Assembly (NCBI GenBank): GCA_963696075.1
Contig: CAVOJD010000007.1
Location: 58,860 to 122,859 of the forward strand
Direction: 5' to 3'
Origin: CAJQQK01 sp963696075
GTDB taxonomy: Bacteria; Pseudomonadota; Alphaproteobacteria; Rhizobiales; Hyphomicrobiaceae
Length of the DNA stretch: 64,000 nt
Positions 53,502-63,521 of the stretch are shown here, one piece after another. The position numbers and the translations under genes are program-made. Every line of letters starts with the position of its first letter. The first letter of the stretch is position 1. The notes under the pieces were generated by a model. The model was not told where the DNA came from, ran no database searches, and saw only the letters and a list, made by a program, of their open reading frames with translations.

Positions 53502-54117
53502 ACCTCCGCGCGGCAGGCTCCTGCCGCACCCCCGTTACTCTCCACCCCGTCCATTCAGTCCCGCACCGAGCCGCCGATAATCGGCGTTGCCCACCATCCG
53601 GAACCAGCACAAGCGCGGTTGAATTACCCTCTATCGCCAGTTTATCGTCGTACCAACTATCCACGCGGAGACAACTGTTTTGAGCGCCTTTGCACAACAA
53701 CGGCAACATCGTGGCGCACCACCGCAACAGCCCCCGGATTCGGTTAAGAGCTTCTTTACAGCGCGCCAATTTTCGTCGTTGCCCTGACACGATCCGCGCG
53801 CTTCATGGCGGGCCGACGCCAAGCGGTTTCTGGCCGCAACAGCGAATTCGATCGACGAATCAGAAGCTTTCATCACCAGGACGCCAGCCACGCTGACGCG
53901 ATCTTGCAACGCGACCCACCCGCCACGCCCTGAACGGGTGGCTGCCAAAACACACTCACACAAGCACCAGAAGGCTGATCATCACCGTCAGTTTACACTG
54001 CATTCCCTGGGCGCTAGGACATGAATTGGAGAAAAATCGGGATTGGCCGGCTTTGGCGGCGACATTCCGCGCACCTGGCGATGGAATGCGTTTGATCAAC
54101 GGCTTACGATTGGGACC
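53502..54117. other. non-coding region between divergent capsule genes
   Basis: About 615 bp between the KpsC-like and exporter genes. It should contain both promoters, but no convincing operator, RNA or repeat was identified. The open frames here lack a ribosome-binding site and recognisable similarity. Confidence 0.5.
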
Positions 54118-55326
54118 ATGAACAGGCACTCGCCGCAATCGACAGCGTATCTGCCAACGCGCGCCTTGACGGGCGGGCGGGCTGCGTCACGCGCCGTTGC
54201 TGTGCTGCTGGCCGTCCTCTGCACTGCGCTCGCCGCCTGCTCTTTCCTGCCCCGTGAGGGCCCCCTCGCGATCGATATCGAGCGCCAGAGCGCTGACCAC
54301 GACTACGTCATCATCGACGTCAACGCCCAGATCGTGAACACACTGGGCGGCCTCCATCCGGTGGGCTTCAACAACCGTTTCGTCCGCCGCACAAGCGCCG
54401 CCCCGCGCTCCACCATCGGCGTCGGCGACGTCCTGGCAGTGACAATCTGGGAAGCCGGCGAAGGCGGCCTGTTCTCAAACCAGACCTCGAAGAGCGCCAG
54501 CTTCCCCGAAGTTATGGTCGACCGCAACGGCACGATCTCCCTGCCCTACGCCGGCGTGATCAAGGTCGCGTCGAAAACCCCGCAAGCCGTCCAGAAACAA
54601 ATCATCAAGAAACTCGAGGGCCAGGCCATTCGCCCGCAGGTGATGGTCACCACCGTCAAGAACGAGCACAACACCCTCGTCGTCAACGGCGATGTCGCAA
54701 AGCCTGGCCGCTACCCAATCTCCCTCGAAGGTGATCGTCTCCTCGACGTTATCGCGGCAGCCGGCGGCACCAAATTCCCCGCCCGCGAGACCTACGTCAC
54801 CTTCATCCGCGACGACAAACAGGCCCAGCAGCTGGTCACCAACGTCATCGACGACCCCAACGAGAACATCTTCGTGACGCGTGGCGACCGCATCTATCTC
54901 AGTCACGACCCCAAGCGCTACACCGTCCTCGGCGCCGTCACCAAGCCCGGCATCTACGTCTTCCAGTCCGCTCGCATCAACGTTCTTGAAGCTGTTGCCA
55001 GCGCTGGCGGCCTTCTCGACAGCCGCGCCGATTCCTCCGGCCTCTTCGTCTTCCGCTACGAGCGCCCCGACACCCTTGACCGGATCGGCGTCAAATACAC
55101 CCGCGCGATCAATGGCCGCGTGCCCACGATCTACCGGATCGACATGTCCCACGCCAAATCCTACTTCTACGCCCAGTCCTTCCTGCTTCAGGACAAGGAC
55201 TTCGTATTCGTCTCGAACGCAAAGGGCGTCGAAGTCTACAAGATGCTCCGCATCGTCAACGCCGCCACCTCCTCCGTCGGCAACATTGTCGGCGCCGGCA
55301 AGCGCATTGATGGCTGGGATGACTGA
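54118..55326 (+). CDS. polysaccharide export outer-membrane lipoprotein (Wza/KpsD family)
   Basis: ATG 54118 gives 402 residues; the open frame from 54043 is not used because the signal peptide then begins correctly. A lipobox L-A-A-C at Cys41 indicates a lipoprotein. Then come a Poly_export domain (G-V-G-D-V-L-A-V-T-I-W-E-A-G) and at least two SLBB-type repeats (V-N-G-D-V-A-K-P-G-R-Y-P-I and L-G-A-V-T-K-P-G-I-Y-V-F). It forms the outer-membrane pore through which the capsule exits, working with KpsE and KpsMT encoded downstream. Confidence 0.88.
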   Translation: MNRHSPQSTAYLPTRALTGGRAASRAVAVLLAVLCTALAACSFLPREGPLAIDIERQSADHDYVIIDVNAQIVNTLGGLHPVGFNNRFVRRTSAAPRSTIGVGDVLAVTIWEAGEGGLFSNQTSKSASFPEVMVDRNGTISLPYAGVIKVASKTPQAVQKQIIKKLEGQAIRPQVMVTTVKNEHNTLVVNGDVAKPGRYPISLEGDRLLDVIAAAGGTKFPARETYVTFIRDDKQAQQLVTNVIDDPNENIFVTRGDRIYLSHDPKRYTVLGAVTKPGIYVFQSARINVLEAVASAGGLLDSRADSSGLFVFRYERPDTLDRIGVKYTRAINGRVPTIYRIDMSHAKSYFYAQSFLLQDKDFVFVSNAKGVEVYKMLRIVNAATSSVGNIVGAGKRIDGWDD

Positions 55327-55381
55327 TCGGTCAGTGGCAGGCCTCGGCCAGAACGCGGCCTGAAAGCGGCATGAGGCGCGT

Positions 55382-56662
55382 TCAAGCCTCTTGGTTTGCA
55401 GCCTGCGCGACCCTCAGCCTGGGCGGCGGATCGACAAATGCCCCATCGCTGTTGACACCATCATGCATCAATCGCTCGACAAAAACCGGGATCGCGGCCG
55501 CCTGCCCCTCGCGCGAAAAGAAATTACCCTTGACCTGGATCGTACCGGCAAGCGCCCGGATGAATGAGGCCGCCAGCGCCGGATCGGGCTTCTGCGGCGC
55601 GGCCCAGAAATCATTGAGCGGCCGTCGCTCGGCCAGTCCCTCGATATCGAACACCGCCCCGCCAAGCACTTTCACCGGACATCCCCGCCCGATTGCATGC
55701 ATGCCGACCGTGCTATTGATCAAGACGCATCCCTGCGCGCGATCCAGGATCGTCTCGAGCCGCCCGCCGTCGATATAGTGCACGCGCTCACTGACCTTTG
55801 CCGCCGTTGCAGCCCGCGCAATATGACCCGGCCACCCCTCGCCGCCGTTGTCGAGCGGGTGACACTTGAACACAAGATGCCTATCCCCGGGCGCGTTCGC
55901 AGCAAACGACCCGATCACGTCGCGAATGGCATCACTTTGATGCGCAAAAGGCGCGTTGGCTCTCAGCTGGTAGTCGTTTTGAAGCTGCAGCGGGAAAACG
56001 AAATACCGGGTCTCGGCCTGCCACAGCCGCTGCAGGATCTCATCCGCCCGTCGCTTGTTCGCCGTCAGCCGCAACTGCCGCGGAATCCCCGTGACGTACT
56101 CCACCAGCGGATCATAATAGCGGTCGCTGTGATACCTCGGATAGACGAACCAGAGGAAATAGGACGACAGGTTGTAGAACACCTCATGGAACAGCTCCAC
56201 GCCCATCGCATGGCGGTAGCGCGCCGTGAGGTCGGCCTCATCGAAGCGCGCACCGATCGCCATAATCTCAGCAGGGTCCGTCGGAAAATGCGAGCGCGTC
56301 GACATCCCCCCACGCTCCAGGGTCAGCCAGTCGGGCCTCAGATACCCGAACTCATAGGCAATCGCCCGCACGCCACACCGCTGTGCCACATCCCTGGCAA
56401 CAAGATGATAGGGCCGACAATCGCCATAATAGAGGATGTCCGTCACACCTTCGCGCGCGATGAACCGCTCAAGAAAAGCGTCCCAATCCTGAAAGCGCCC
56501 ACGATAGTTGACGGCGGGCCGTCCCAGCCAGTAGACCCAGTCACCAAAGCAGAAGTTGATCCGCAGCACCCGCGCCCCCGCCGCCTCCAGCGCATCCGCC
56601 AGCCGCCGCGGGAAGGTCGAGGGATGGCCCTGAAGAAAGAGGAATGTCTTCGGCTGAGTCAC
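55382..56662 (-). CDS. kpsS: KpsS-like capsule polysaccharide transferase
   Basis: GTG 56662 with AGGG upstream is preferred to the longer open frame (to 56734), because the family begins close to T-F-L-F-L-Q-G-H-P-S-T-F. This gives 426 residues, normal for KpsS. Other family pieces are F-G-D-W-V-Y-W, Y-Y-G-D-C-R-P-Y-H, E-F-G-Y-L-R-P-D-W-L-T-L-E and the late I-N-S-T-V-G-M-H-A-I. KpsS adds the first beta-Kdo to phosphatidylglycerol, and KpsC continues the linker. It is transcribed opposite to the exporter genes on both sides. Confidence 0.85.
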   Translation of the reverse strand: MTQPKTFLFLQGHPSTFPRRLADALEAAGARVLRINFCFGDWVYWLGRPAVNYRGRFQDWDAFLERFIAREGVTDILYYGDCRPYHLVARDVAQRCGVRAIAYEFGYLRPDWLTLERGGMSTRSHFPTDPAEIMAIGARFDEADLTARYRHAMGVELFHEVFYNLSSYFLWFVYPRYHSDRYYDPLVEYVTGIPRQLRLTANKRRADEILQRLWQAETRYFVFPLQLQNDYQLRANAPFAHQSDAIRDVIGSFAANAPGDRHLVFKCHPLDNGGEGWPGHIARAATAAKVSERVHYIDGGRLETILDRAQGCVLINSTVGMHAIGRGCPVKVLGGAVFDIEGLAERRPLNDFWAAPQKPDPALAASFIRALAGTIQVKGNFFSREGQAAAIPVFVERLMHDGVNSDGAFVDPPPRLRVAQAANQEA

Positions 56663-56922
56663 GGGAGACCCTGAGCGGATGCGAGGCGGCCTGATAGGGC
56701 AGTGGATCTCGGCGCTCAAACAGGCACGCCCCACGCTCCGATGCCGCGGGACATCTCACAATATTTATTTTGCCTGTTAGATACCGAGTGACCGAGGGCA
56801 AACACAAGAGGATTGTTGACGTGTGCGCCCAAGGCCGATGTAAGTGTGGCGAGGAGCAGCGTCGTTGAGCCTCGATCATTCACCGCCAAGCCTTGCGCCC
56901 ACCCTAAGCCTGAGTAGCGCTG

Positions 56923-57711
56923 ATGAATGCTTCGCCATCAAAAGTAACCGAGGCACTCGCGGTACAATCACGCGTCGTCTTCGCCCTCGTCCTGCGCGAA
57001 ATGCGCATCCGCTTCGGCCGCTCCCAGTTCGGCTACCTGTGGGCGATCGCCGAACCTCTCGCATTTATTGCAGCTTTTTCAGGCATCTTCTTCTTCATGG
57101 ACCGCCACCCGCCGTTCGGGAATTCGATGGCGCTGTTCTTCGCGACCGGCATTCTCCCCTTCCACCTCTGGCGCAACATCACGAACCAGCTCGCCGCCGC
57201 CTTTCAGTCGAACAAGGCCCTGATGATGTACCCCATCGTTCAGCCTCTCGACACAATTCTCGGACGTTTCATCCTCGAGGTTGTCACGACCCTGTTCGTC
57301 GCCATGCTGGTCGTCGCCATGTTGCACGCCGCCTATGATGTCGCCTTGCCCGACGATCTGCTTAGTGTTGTACGTGGACTGGCCCTTCTTTCATTATTTG
57401 CCTTCGGCATCGGGCTGACCAGCGCTGTCATCATCGACTTCATCCCCTCTTGGCAAAACGTCCTCCGCATCATCATGACGCCTATGATGCTGATATCAGG
57501 CATCTTCTTCTCGCTTGAATCGCTGCCACCTTCTGTGCGCGACCTCTTAGTTTGGAACCCCGTCATCCACGGCATTGAGACCATCCGGGCTGGCTATTTC
57601 GCCAACTATCGGGCCACTGACCTGAATGAGTTCTACCTGCTGTCGTGCGGCCTCGCCCTGACTTTGATCGGACTGGCCGCCGAGCGCGCCTTCCGCGGAC
57701 ATGCCCAATGA
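56923..57711 (+). CDS. kpsM: capsule polysaccharide ABC transporter permease
   Basis: A 262-residue ABC-2 type permease with six membrane helices. The N-terminal L-V-L-R-E-M-R-I-R-F-G-R-S-x-F-G-Y-L-W-A-I-A-E-P-like segment is typical of KpsM/BexB proteins. The kpsT ATG overlaps its stop (ATGA). It moves lipid-linked capsule across the inner membrane. Confidence 0.93.
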   Translation: MNASPSKVTEALAVQSRVVFALVLREMRIRFGRSQFGYLWAIAEPLAFIAAFSGIFFFMDRHPPFGNSMALFFATGILPFHLWRNITNQLAAAFQSNKALMMYPIVQPLDTILGRFILEVVTTLFVAMLVVAMLHAAYDVALPDDLLSVVRGLALLSLFAFGIGLTSAVIIDFIPSWQNVLRIIMTPMMLISGIFFSLESLPPSVRDLLVWNPVIHGIETIRAGYFANYRATDLNEFYLLSCGLALTLIGLAAERAFRGHAQ

Positions 57712-58361
57712 TCCATTTCCAGAACGTTCACAAACGCTACCGCGTCCGCGCCGATCACAAGGTCATCCTGCACGATCTCACGGCCCACTTCCCAAGGCGC
57801 AACATTGCCGTGCTCGGCCGCAACGGCGCCGGCAAATCAACCTTGATGCGCCTGATATCTGGTGCAGAAAAACCTGACAGCGGCGAAATCCGCCGTGACG
57901 TCCGGGTTTCCTTCCCACTGGGCTTCGCAGGCAGCTTCAACGGCTCCCTGTCTGGCCTCGAAAACGCCCAGTTCGTTGCCAGAATCTACGGCCAGGATAC
58001 CGAAGCGCTCATCGACTACGTAAAAGAGTTTTCCGAACTCGGCGAACACCTCTACATGCCCGTCAGGACTTATTCCTCCGGCATGCGCGCCCGTCTCTCC
58101 TTCGGTGTCAGCCTCGCTGTCGATTTCGAGTGCTACCTCGTCGATGAAATCACCGCCGTCGGCGACAGCCGCTTCAAAAAGCGTTCACAGGCCGCGTTCA
58201 AACAAAAGCTCGCGACCGCGAACATCATTATGATCTCGCATCAAAACAACACGCTGCGCGAATACTGTGATATGGGAGCCGTTATGGAGGGGGGCGAGAT
58301 GATACTCTACGACAACGTCGAAGACGCAATCGCGCATCACGAAGCCAACCAGAACGCCTGA
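57708..58361 (+). CDS. kpsT: capsule polysaccharide ABC transporter ATP-binding protein
   Basis: A start at ATG 57708 gives 217 residues; the longer frame reads back into kpsM. Walker A is G-R-N-G-A-G-K-S-T at 37-45. The signature region reads R-T-Y-S-S-G-M-R-A-R, the variant S-S-G-M-R-A-R typical of KpsT/BexA, and Walker B is Y-L-V-D-E-I. It is coupled to kpsM by a 4-bp overlap. Confidence 0.93.
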   Translation: MIHFQNVHKRYRVRADHKVILHDLTAHFPRRNIAVLGRNGAGKSTLMRLISGAEKPDSGEIRRDVRVSFPLGFAGSFNGSLSGLENAQFVARIYGQDTEALIDYVKEFSELGEHLYMPVRTYSSGMRARLSFGVSLAVDFECYLVDEITAVGDSRFKKRSQAAFKQKLATANIIMISHQNNTLREYCDMGAVMEGGEMILYDNVEDAIAHHEANQNA

Positions 58362-58466
58362 CGATTGCGACCTGCCGCAAAGCGGGGCAGGACGACCGTC
58401 TCGCGCCGGTTGGTAACGGACGGTATCGAGTTTCAGATGTGGCACGAGGGAATTTGAGTAGCGACC

Positions 58467-59795
58467 GTGACGGGGATTTCACACCATAACTTCGACGCTC
58501 AGCGAAAGCCTGCGCCACCGCAATCAGGCAACGCCGATGCGCTGCAGCCCCTTGCCCCCAGGAAGGACGCAGATGGCCAGGCCACCCAATCGCCGCCCGC
58601 CTCCCGCCAGCCCGGCGTAAAGCCTCCCGCCAAAGAGGCTCCGCCCCCACCCGCAGCCCCGCCCTCGGGCAAGGCGCGCCCTCAAAAGGTGCGCCGCCGC
58701 CTGCTTTCCCTTTCCTTCATGCTCTTCGCGCTCCTGCCCGCCCTTGCTGGCGCCGCCTACTATTCGCTCTGGGCTGCAAACCAATATGCCGTCGAAGTCC
58801 GCTTCGCCGTCCGCGGCCTCGAAGCTGGTCCGACACCCGACATCCTCGGCGCCTTCACCGGTGTCTCCGGCTCTGGCTCGACCACGACCGACTCCTATAT
58901 CCTGATGGACTACATCCACAGTGTAGAGCTGGTCCGCTTGCTCGAAGACCGCATGGCCTTGCGCCAAATGTTCAACCATCCCAACGCCGACCCCATTGCG
59001 GCATTCACTGACATCAACGCGCCCATCGAGCAATTCGTCGAGTACTGGAAATCGATGGTCGGGATCAGTTACGACAACTCCTCCAACATCGTCGCCGTTG
59101 AGATCCGCTCGTTCTCGCCGGAAGATTCCGTCACCATTTCCAAGGCCGTCCTCGACGAGAGCGAAAAGCTCGTCAACAAGCTCTCACAACGCGCACGGCT
59201 CGATGCCGTCACCAGCGCCCAATCCGAAGTCACCCGTGCCGAAGAGCGCCTGCGGAAGAACCAACGCGAACTCAGGAATTTCCGCGAACGCGAACAGGAT
59301 ATCGACCCCTCGCTGACCGCCCAGGCGAACCTGCAGCGCTTATCTGCCCTCCAGACTCAGATCAACGAAGCCCGCACGAAACTTGCCTCCCAGCGCACCT
59401 TCATGGCTGAGAACGCCCCCTCAATCCTTTTTACGAAATCCCAGATCAAGGCTCTTGAGGAACAACTCGGCGCCGAGCGCGCAAAATTCGGCCAGGCAGG
59501 CGCCAACCCGACCGGCACAACGCTATCCGGCGTCGTTGAGGACTACCAAAGTCTTCAGATGGAACAGGAATTCGCGCAGAAGGCCTACCTGTCCGCGCTC
59601 TCGTCGCTTGAGCGCGCGCGTATTACCGCGGATCAGCAACAACGCTACCTGGCAACCTTCCTGCCACCCCGCAAACCCCAATCTGCGATCTACCCCCTTC
59701 GGTTGGTCAATACCGCAATCGTTTCGTTGCTTGCCCTGATCATCTGGTCCATTGGCGTCCTGATCGTCTATTCAATCCGCGATCATCTGCAGTGA
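58467..59795 (+). CDS. kpsE: capsule export inner-membrane protein, KpsE/BexC family
   Basis: A 442-residue polysaccharide co-polymerase-like protein beginning at GTG 58467. A Pro/Ala-rich cytoplasmic N-terminus (about 1-75) is followed by a membrane helix (about 77-100), a long periplasmic region with coiled coils (about 230-340) and a C-terminal membrane helix (about 410-435). The extended Pro-rich head is longer than in E. coli KpsE. It bridges KpsMT and the outer-membrane exporter. No alternative ATG lies close to the first membrane helix. Confidence 0.88.
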   Translation: MTGISHHNFDAQRKPAPPQSGNADALQPLAPRKDADGQATQSPPASRQPGVKPPAKEAPPPPAAPPSGKARPQKVRRRLLSLSFMLFALLPALAGAAYYSLWAANQYAVEVRFAVRGLEAGPTPDILGAFTGVSGSGSTTTDSYILMDYIHSVELVRLLEDRMALRQMFNHPNADPIAAFTDINAPIEQFVEYWKSMVGISYDNSSNIVAVEIRSFSPEDSVTISKAVLDESEKLVNKLSQRARLDAVTSAQSEVTRAEERLRKNQRELRNFREREQDIDPSLTAQANLQRLSALQTQINEARTKLASQRTFMAENAPSILFTKSQIKALEEQLGAERAKFGQAGANPTGTTLSGVVEDYQSLQMEQEFAQKAYLSALSSLERARITADQQQRYLATFLPPRKPQSAIYPLRLVNTAIVSLLALIIWSIGVLIVYSIRDHLQ

Positions 59796-59944
59796 CGCCG
59801 ATAGCTCGATTTGAGCGAACAGCGCGATGCGTCACCAGATTGTGCGCATGTCCAGTGACCCAGATTGCGCGCGAACCATATCGCCACCCTGGCCGGCCGA
59901 CGGGTTGGTCGTAACTCGCTCGCGTTGATACCCCACAACCGTCA

Positions 59945-60808
59945 TCATACTAGTCCAGCCAACCGGGCCAGACGTGGAAACCTTGCGAGACTTCGACACA
60001 GAATTCGAAGCCAGGCGGCGTGCTCGACCTCGACGACTCTCTGCACCGACCGAGCAGAAACTGCGCAATAGAGCAGCAATGCCAAACGTTGCGCTCGCGG
60101 TGCGCCAAACCTCTTCCGACTGGCCACGACAAATCCTCTAACTCGTCGCCACGGTTGCGCGCTAATACGGTCAGACCCATGATTTCGGTAAATAAAATGA
60201 ATATCTTTGCGCACATCGAGCTTCTTTGCGCGCAACAACACACCGTCATACATCAGCCAGTCCTGAGACGCCGGCGCGTCGCAAAGATCCTGCTCGGCAA
60301 CTATGCGACGCGAGAATGTCACTCCGCCGAGCGGGCCAATAGCATTCTCGAACTTCTGGTAATGAGCCAATAGCGGGATATTGTCTTTCAGCCTCCACGG
60401 CATGTAGGGATGCACGAACCTCGGCAATCCATCATCACGGTCTTGCACCTCCCGTGACGTAACCAGAACGTCCAAGTCGGGATCGCCGGCAAACGCCGAT
60501 GCAGTAGCAGCCAGCCACCCTCGCCCAACGAGATCATCTAAGTCATGAAAATGAACAACCGCGCCAACAGCTGCCGCGAGTTCGAGGCGCCTGGCAGCAG
60601 GCGCCCCAGACGAGGTGTCCCGGTTGATCATATGAAACTCGAGGTTGCGGCAGAACGGAATCTGCGGACTCATCACTGAGCCGTCATCCACGACGATGAC
60701 TTCTACCGCAAAAGCAACCTCGGCCGCCTGCTCGTCAAGCAACCGGATCAACTCAGCAAGCTGCTTTGCCCGATTCTTGTGAGGAATGATGACACTCAGG
60801 AAAGTCAT
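59945..60808 (-). CDS. glycosyltransferase family 2 protein
   Basis: A 287-residue GT-A fold enzyme. The N-terminus L-S-V-I-I-P-H-K-N-R and V-I-V-V-D-D-G-S are the nucleotide-sugar binding strands, and H-D-L-D-D contains the metal-binding D-x-D. S-Q-D-W-L-M-Y-D supplies a candidate catalytic acid. Acceptor and donor are unknown, but location in the capsule region implies repeat-unit or linker synthesis. It is transcribed with the methyltransferase and the larger transferase. Confidence 0.85.
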   Translation of the reverse strand: MTFLSVIIPHKNRAKQLAELIRLLDEQAAEVAFAVEVIVVDDGSVMSPQIPFCRNLEFHMINRDTSSGAPAARRLELAAAVGAVVHFHDLDDLVGRGWLAATASAFAGDPDLDVLVTSREVQDRDDGLPRFVHPYMPWRLKDNIPLLAHYQKFENAIGPLGGVTFSRRIVAEQDLCDAPASQDWLMYDGVLLRAKKLDVRKDIHFIYRNHGSDRISAQPWRRVRGFVVASRKRFGAPRAQRLALLLYCAVSARSVQRVVEVEHAAWLRILCRSLARFPRLARLAGLV

Positions 60809-60850
60809 ACTCGGCGTCCCAAAGCGGAGATACCTCTCCCAGCGGGGTCA

Positions 60851-61513
60851 CTAACGCCTCAACCGCCCATCATACCAGAAAATGCTCACTTCTCGCTGTT
60901 TGCCCCAACTGAAGTTGGTGAAGATCCTCTGCCCCTTGGCTCCGCTCTTGCGGACAAACACCTTATCAATAGTGTTGACATGGCCTACCGTCCTAATAGG
61001 CGTCTCGTTCCACGGGCAGGCAACAATCACGTAATCATGCGCCAGGTCTCTCAATCTGGATATAAATGTAAGCGGCTCCTCTACATGCTCTATGACATGG
61101 CTACATATAATCAAGTCAAAAGCACTGTCGAGCTGAAAAATATCGCCCTTTATAAAGCGCACGTCAGGCGCTACTATTTTTCCAAGCTTTTGAAATTTAT
61201 CATTAATATCAATAGCCGACACATCCATTTTAAGTTGACAAAACGTATCAGGACCGTGCAACCGCTGCAGGAGGCCCGTTCCGGAAAACGTTTGCGGCCC
61301 GACATCGAGAACCTTTTTACAAACGTTCACAGGCTCGCTGAAATATAGCTCGTGAACAAGCGGAATGATCTCGAGCATAAAGAGAGTCGACTGGTGAGAT
61401 GATTTGTCCAGAAAAACATTAGGATTATCAATAATGCCATCCAGGCATCTGTGCATCAGATCTCTCTGTCGCGCATGAAAATCTTCTATTTCTTCGTCCG
61501 TGGGCAACGTCAT
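60851..61513 (-). CDS. class I SAM-dependent methyltransferase
   Basis: The start is set at ATG 61513: GGAAGGGG lies 5 nt upstream, and the earlier ATG (61528) overlaps that ribosome-binding site. The 220-residue protein has the SAM motif V-L-D-V-G-P-Q-T-F-S-G-T-G (a degenerate glycine loop) and I-I-C-S-H-V-I-E-H-V motif. Flanked by glycosyltransferases, it probably methylates a capsule sugar. The gene is visibly poorer in G+C than the rest of the window, suggesting lateral acquisition. Confidence 0.82.
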   Translation of the reverse strand: MTLPTDEEIEDFHARQRDLMHRCLDGIIDNPNVFLDKSSHQSTLFMLEIIPLVHELYFSEPVNVCKKVLDVGPQTFSGTGLLQRLHGPDTFCQLKMDVSAIDINDKFQKLGKIVAPDVRFIKGDIFQLDSAFDLIICSHVIEHVEEPLTFISRLRDLAHDYVIVACPWNETPIRTVGHVNTIDKVFVRKSGAKGQRIFTNFSWGKQREVSIFWYDGRLRR

Positions 61514-61531
61514 GGCAACCCCTTCCATATC

Positions 61532-63521
61532 TTATTTAGCAGGAAAGAATAACAAGCCCGCCCGACTTTGTGATTTGTTCTTCAAGCTCAAATAGAACGC
61601 TGCCGGGTTGGTGCGAAACCGTTTCCGGTCGTTTGCGCTTCCACCAAGAACCCAAATTGCAGCATAGCAGAACGGCCAGAACACGCGCCGAAGCCCAAGT
61701 GGCCCGTAGTCAGTGGCGACATCCTGATCGAGCTGATCAAATCCAGAATCGGGAGAACCTCCCGAACGGTTTCGCTCGTACATTGATTTTATCTTATTAT
61801 AATCCGCCCGCATCCTGCGTTCCTGCAGGTCTAGAAAGGTGTCATTGAGATGCCGCCGCAAATCCATCGCGTTACATCCATCAAGGTTCTCAGCCGCCAC
61901 GGACAGCTTCAGTGTGTATTCCCTCACAGCCAATAATTGTTGGCCTTCGCTGAGCGGTGACCATCCGCTAAGCAAGGCAATCGCCTCTGCGTCGGCTTCG
62001 CCCGAATCTCCCAGCAAAGCCTCATGCAGCTTACCGACACACTCCAGGGCTTTAGCTCTTTGAAAATGTCGCTTGGTCGTCGTGATCTGCCCATCGTGCA
62101 GCCGATAATAAACCGCAGGACGTGGCAAAATCTCTCCATCTTTGGAGGAAGTGGCGAAGCTCCGGAATAGCCATTCGCAGTCAACCCCGCCCTCCAGTTC
62201 GTCATCAAATCTATCGCTGAAGTCGCTTCGCCTGAAGGCGAAAGAGGGAAATGAAACGGGCATCCCCGTAACTGATCTCGCCCTGATGCTCGACCTGTCC
62301 GTGCAAAAAGGCCAACTCATGCGAATGGCACTCTGTTCGTTGAAACAGTAGAAGGCACAGCACGATGCCTCGGATCGTTCGGCGAAGTAGCTTGCCGTCC
62401 ATTCGAATCGGTGCGGAACGCTGATATCGTCAACATCGCAGATCACCGCAACCTCGTGCGTTGCCGCACGGACTGCTGCCGTCAAGGCCGCCCCACGACC
62501 AGTATCCATGCCCGCAATGGTCCGTAACCGGTCATCATCACCCCAAACATCCCGCAAATATTCAAGCGTGCCGTCAGTGGAGCCATCATCCACAAAAACC
62601 ACCTCGAAATTGTTGTGCGTCTGCCCTTTGAGACTGATCACGAAGTCATCGATGAAGGCGCGCCCGTTTTTGGCAGTGGTTATGACACTGATTGGTATAC
62701 CGGCACTGTCCTGCGCCGCCTTGGAGATTGCAGAACTAATAAAGGCAGCTGACAACTCGCGCGAATTTTTCGTTTCATAGAAAACCCGGGCAACTGCAAA
62801 CCGATCAATGCCCAAATGTTTGACATAAGCGTCATTGCGCGAGTGACGTTCATTCTTTTTCGCAAGTTGGGCTTCATCGTTGTAGAAATCGTGATACATC
62901 GTGGCATCTGGCGTATAGAGAAAATAGTTCGGCCCATAGAAGCGAAACATCTTGCAGCAGAGCAGCACACCTTCATGGCCGTAAAGTAGAGGGTCCATGC
63001 CGCCATATCGCAGATAAACAGCTCGATCCCAGACACAAAAGCCCTCCGTATCAGGCATCGAGGGAATAACGCGACCCCCTTTATCATAATGCGGAATCGT
63101 CTTGCTCGGATCGGTTCGCGGCTCGATCCGCCCGTACCGACACCGCATGGTAGAGGTCCTTGCAGGCAATTAGCTTCTCCAGAGATCCAGCCTCTGGAAT
63201 ACCGTCATCGTCTATGAATATCAGATTGCGCCCGCGCGCATAGTGAGCGCCAAGATTGCGCCCCCCCGATGCGCCGTAGTTGAAGCCAGGGTCGACCAAC
63301 GTACACGCCAGGCTCAGGCTTCCAATCAACGCAGGCAGGTGCTCATTTCCGTTATTGACCAGAACAATCTCAAAACCCAATTGGCTCTGATAGTCAGCAA
63401 TCGCCTCAAGCAGTTCTAGGAAACCATCGGTCTGCTTATGGGTCACGACGACAATGGAATGCTCCACGTTGTCACTGGGAGACATCCGTTGTCGCAGTTT
63501 GCTGTTTTGAGATTGCGCCAT
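61532..63521 (-). pseudogene. two-domain glycosyltransferase (GT2 + GT2), frameshifted
   Basis: Two frames make one protein of about 662 residues. The first (from ATG 63521, or 63485) has S-I-V-V-V-T-H-K and I-F-I-D-D-D-G, a GT-A nucleotide-binding half. Frame is lost near 63128-63137 in GTACGGGCGG; the next frame continues with G-R-I-E-P-R-T-D-P-S-K through W-D-R-A-V-Y-L-R-Y-G-G-M-D. A second complete GT-A domain follows (S-V-I-T-T-A-K-N-G-R, V-F-V-D-D-G-S-T-D-G-T, V-I-C-D-V-D-D). The span of 1990 nt is 3n+1, one extra base. Part of the low-GC tail of the capsule locus. Confidence 0.78.
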
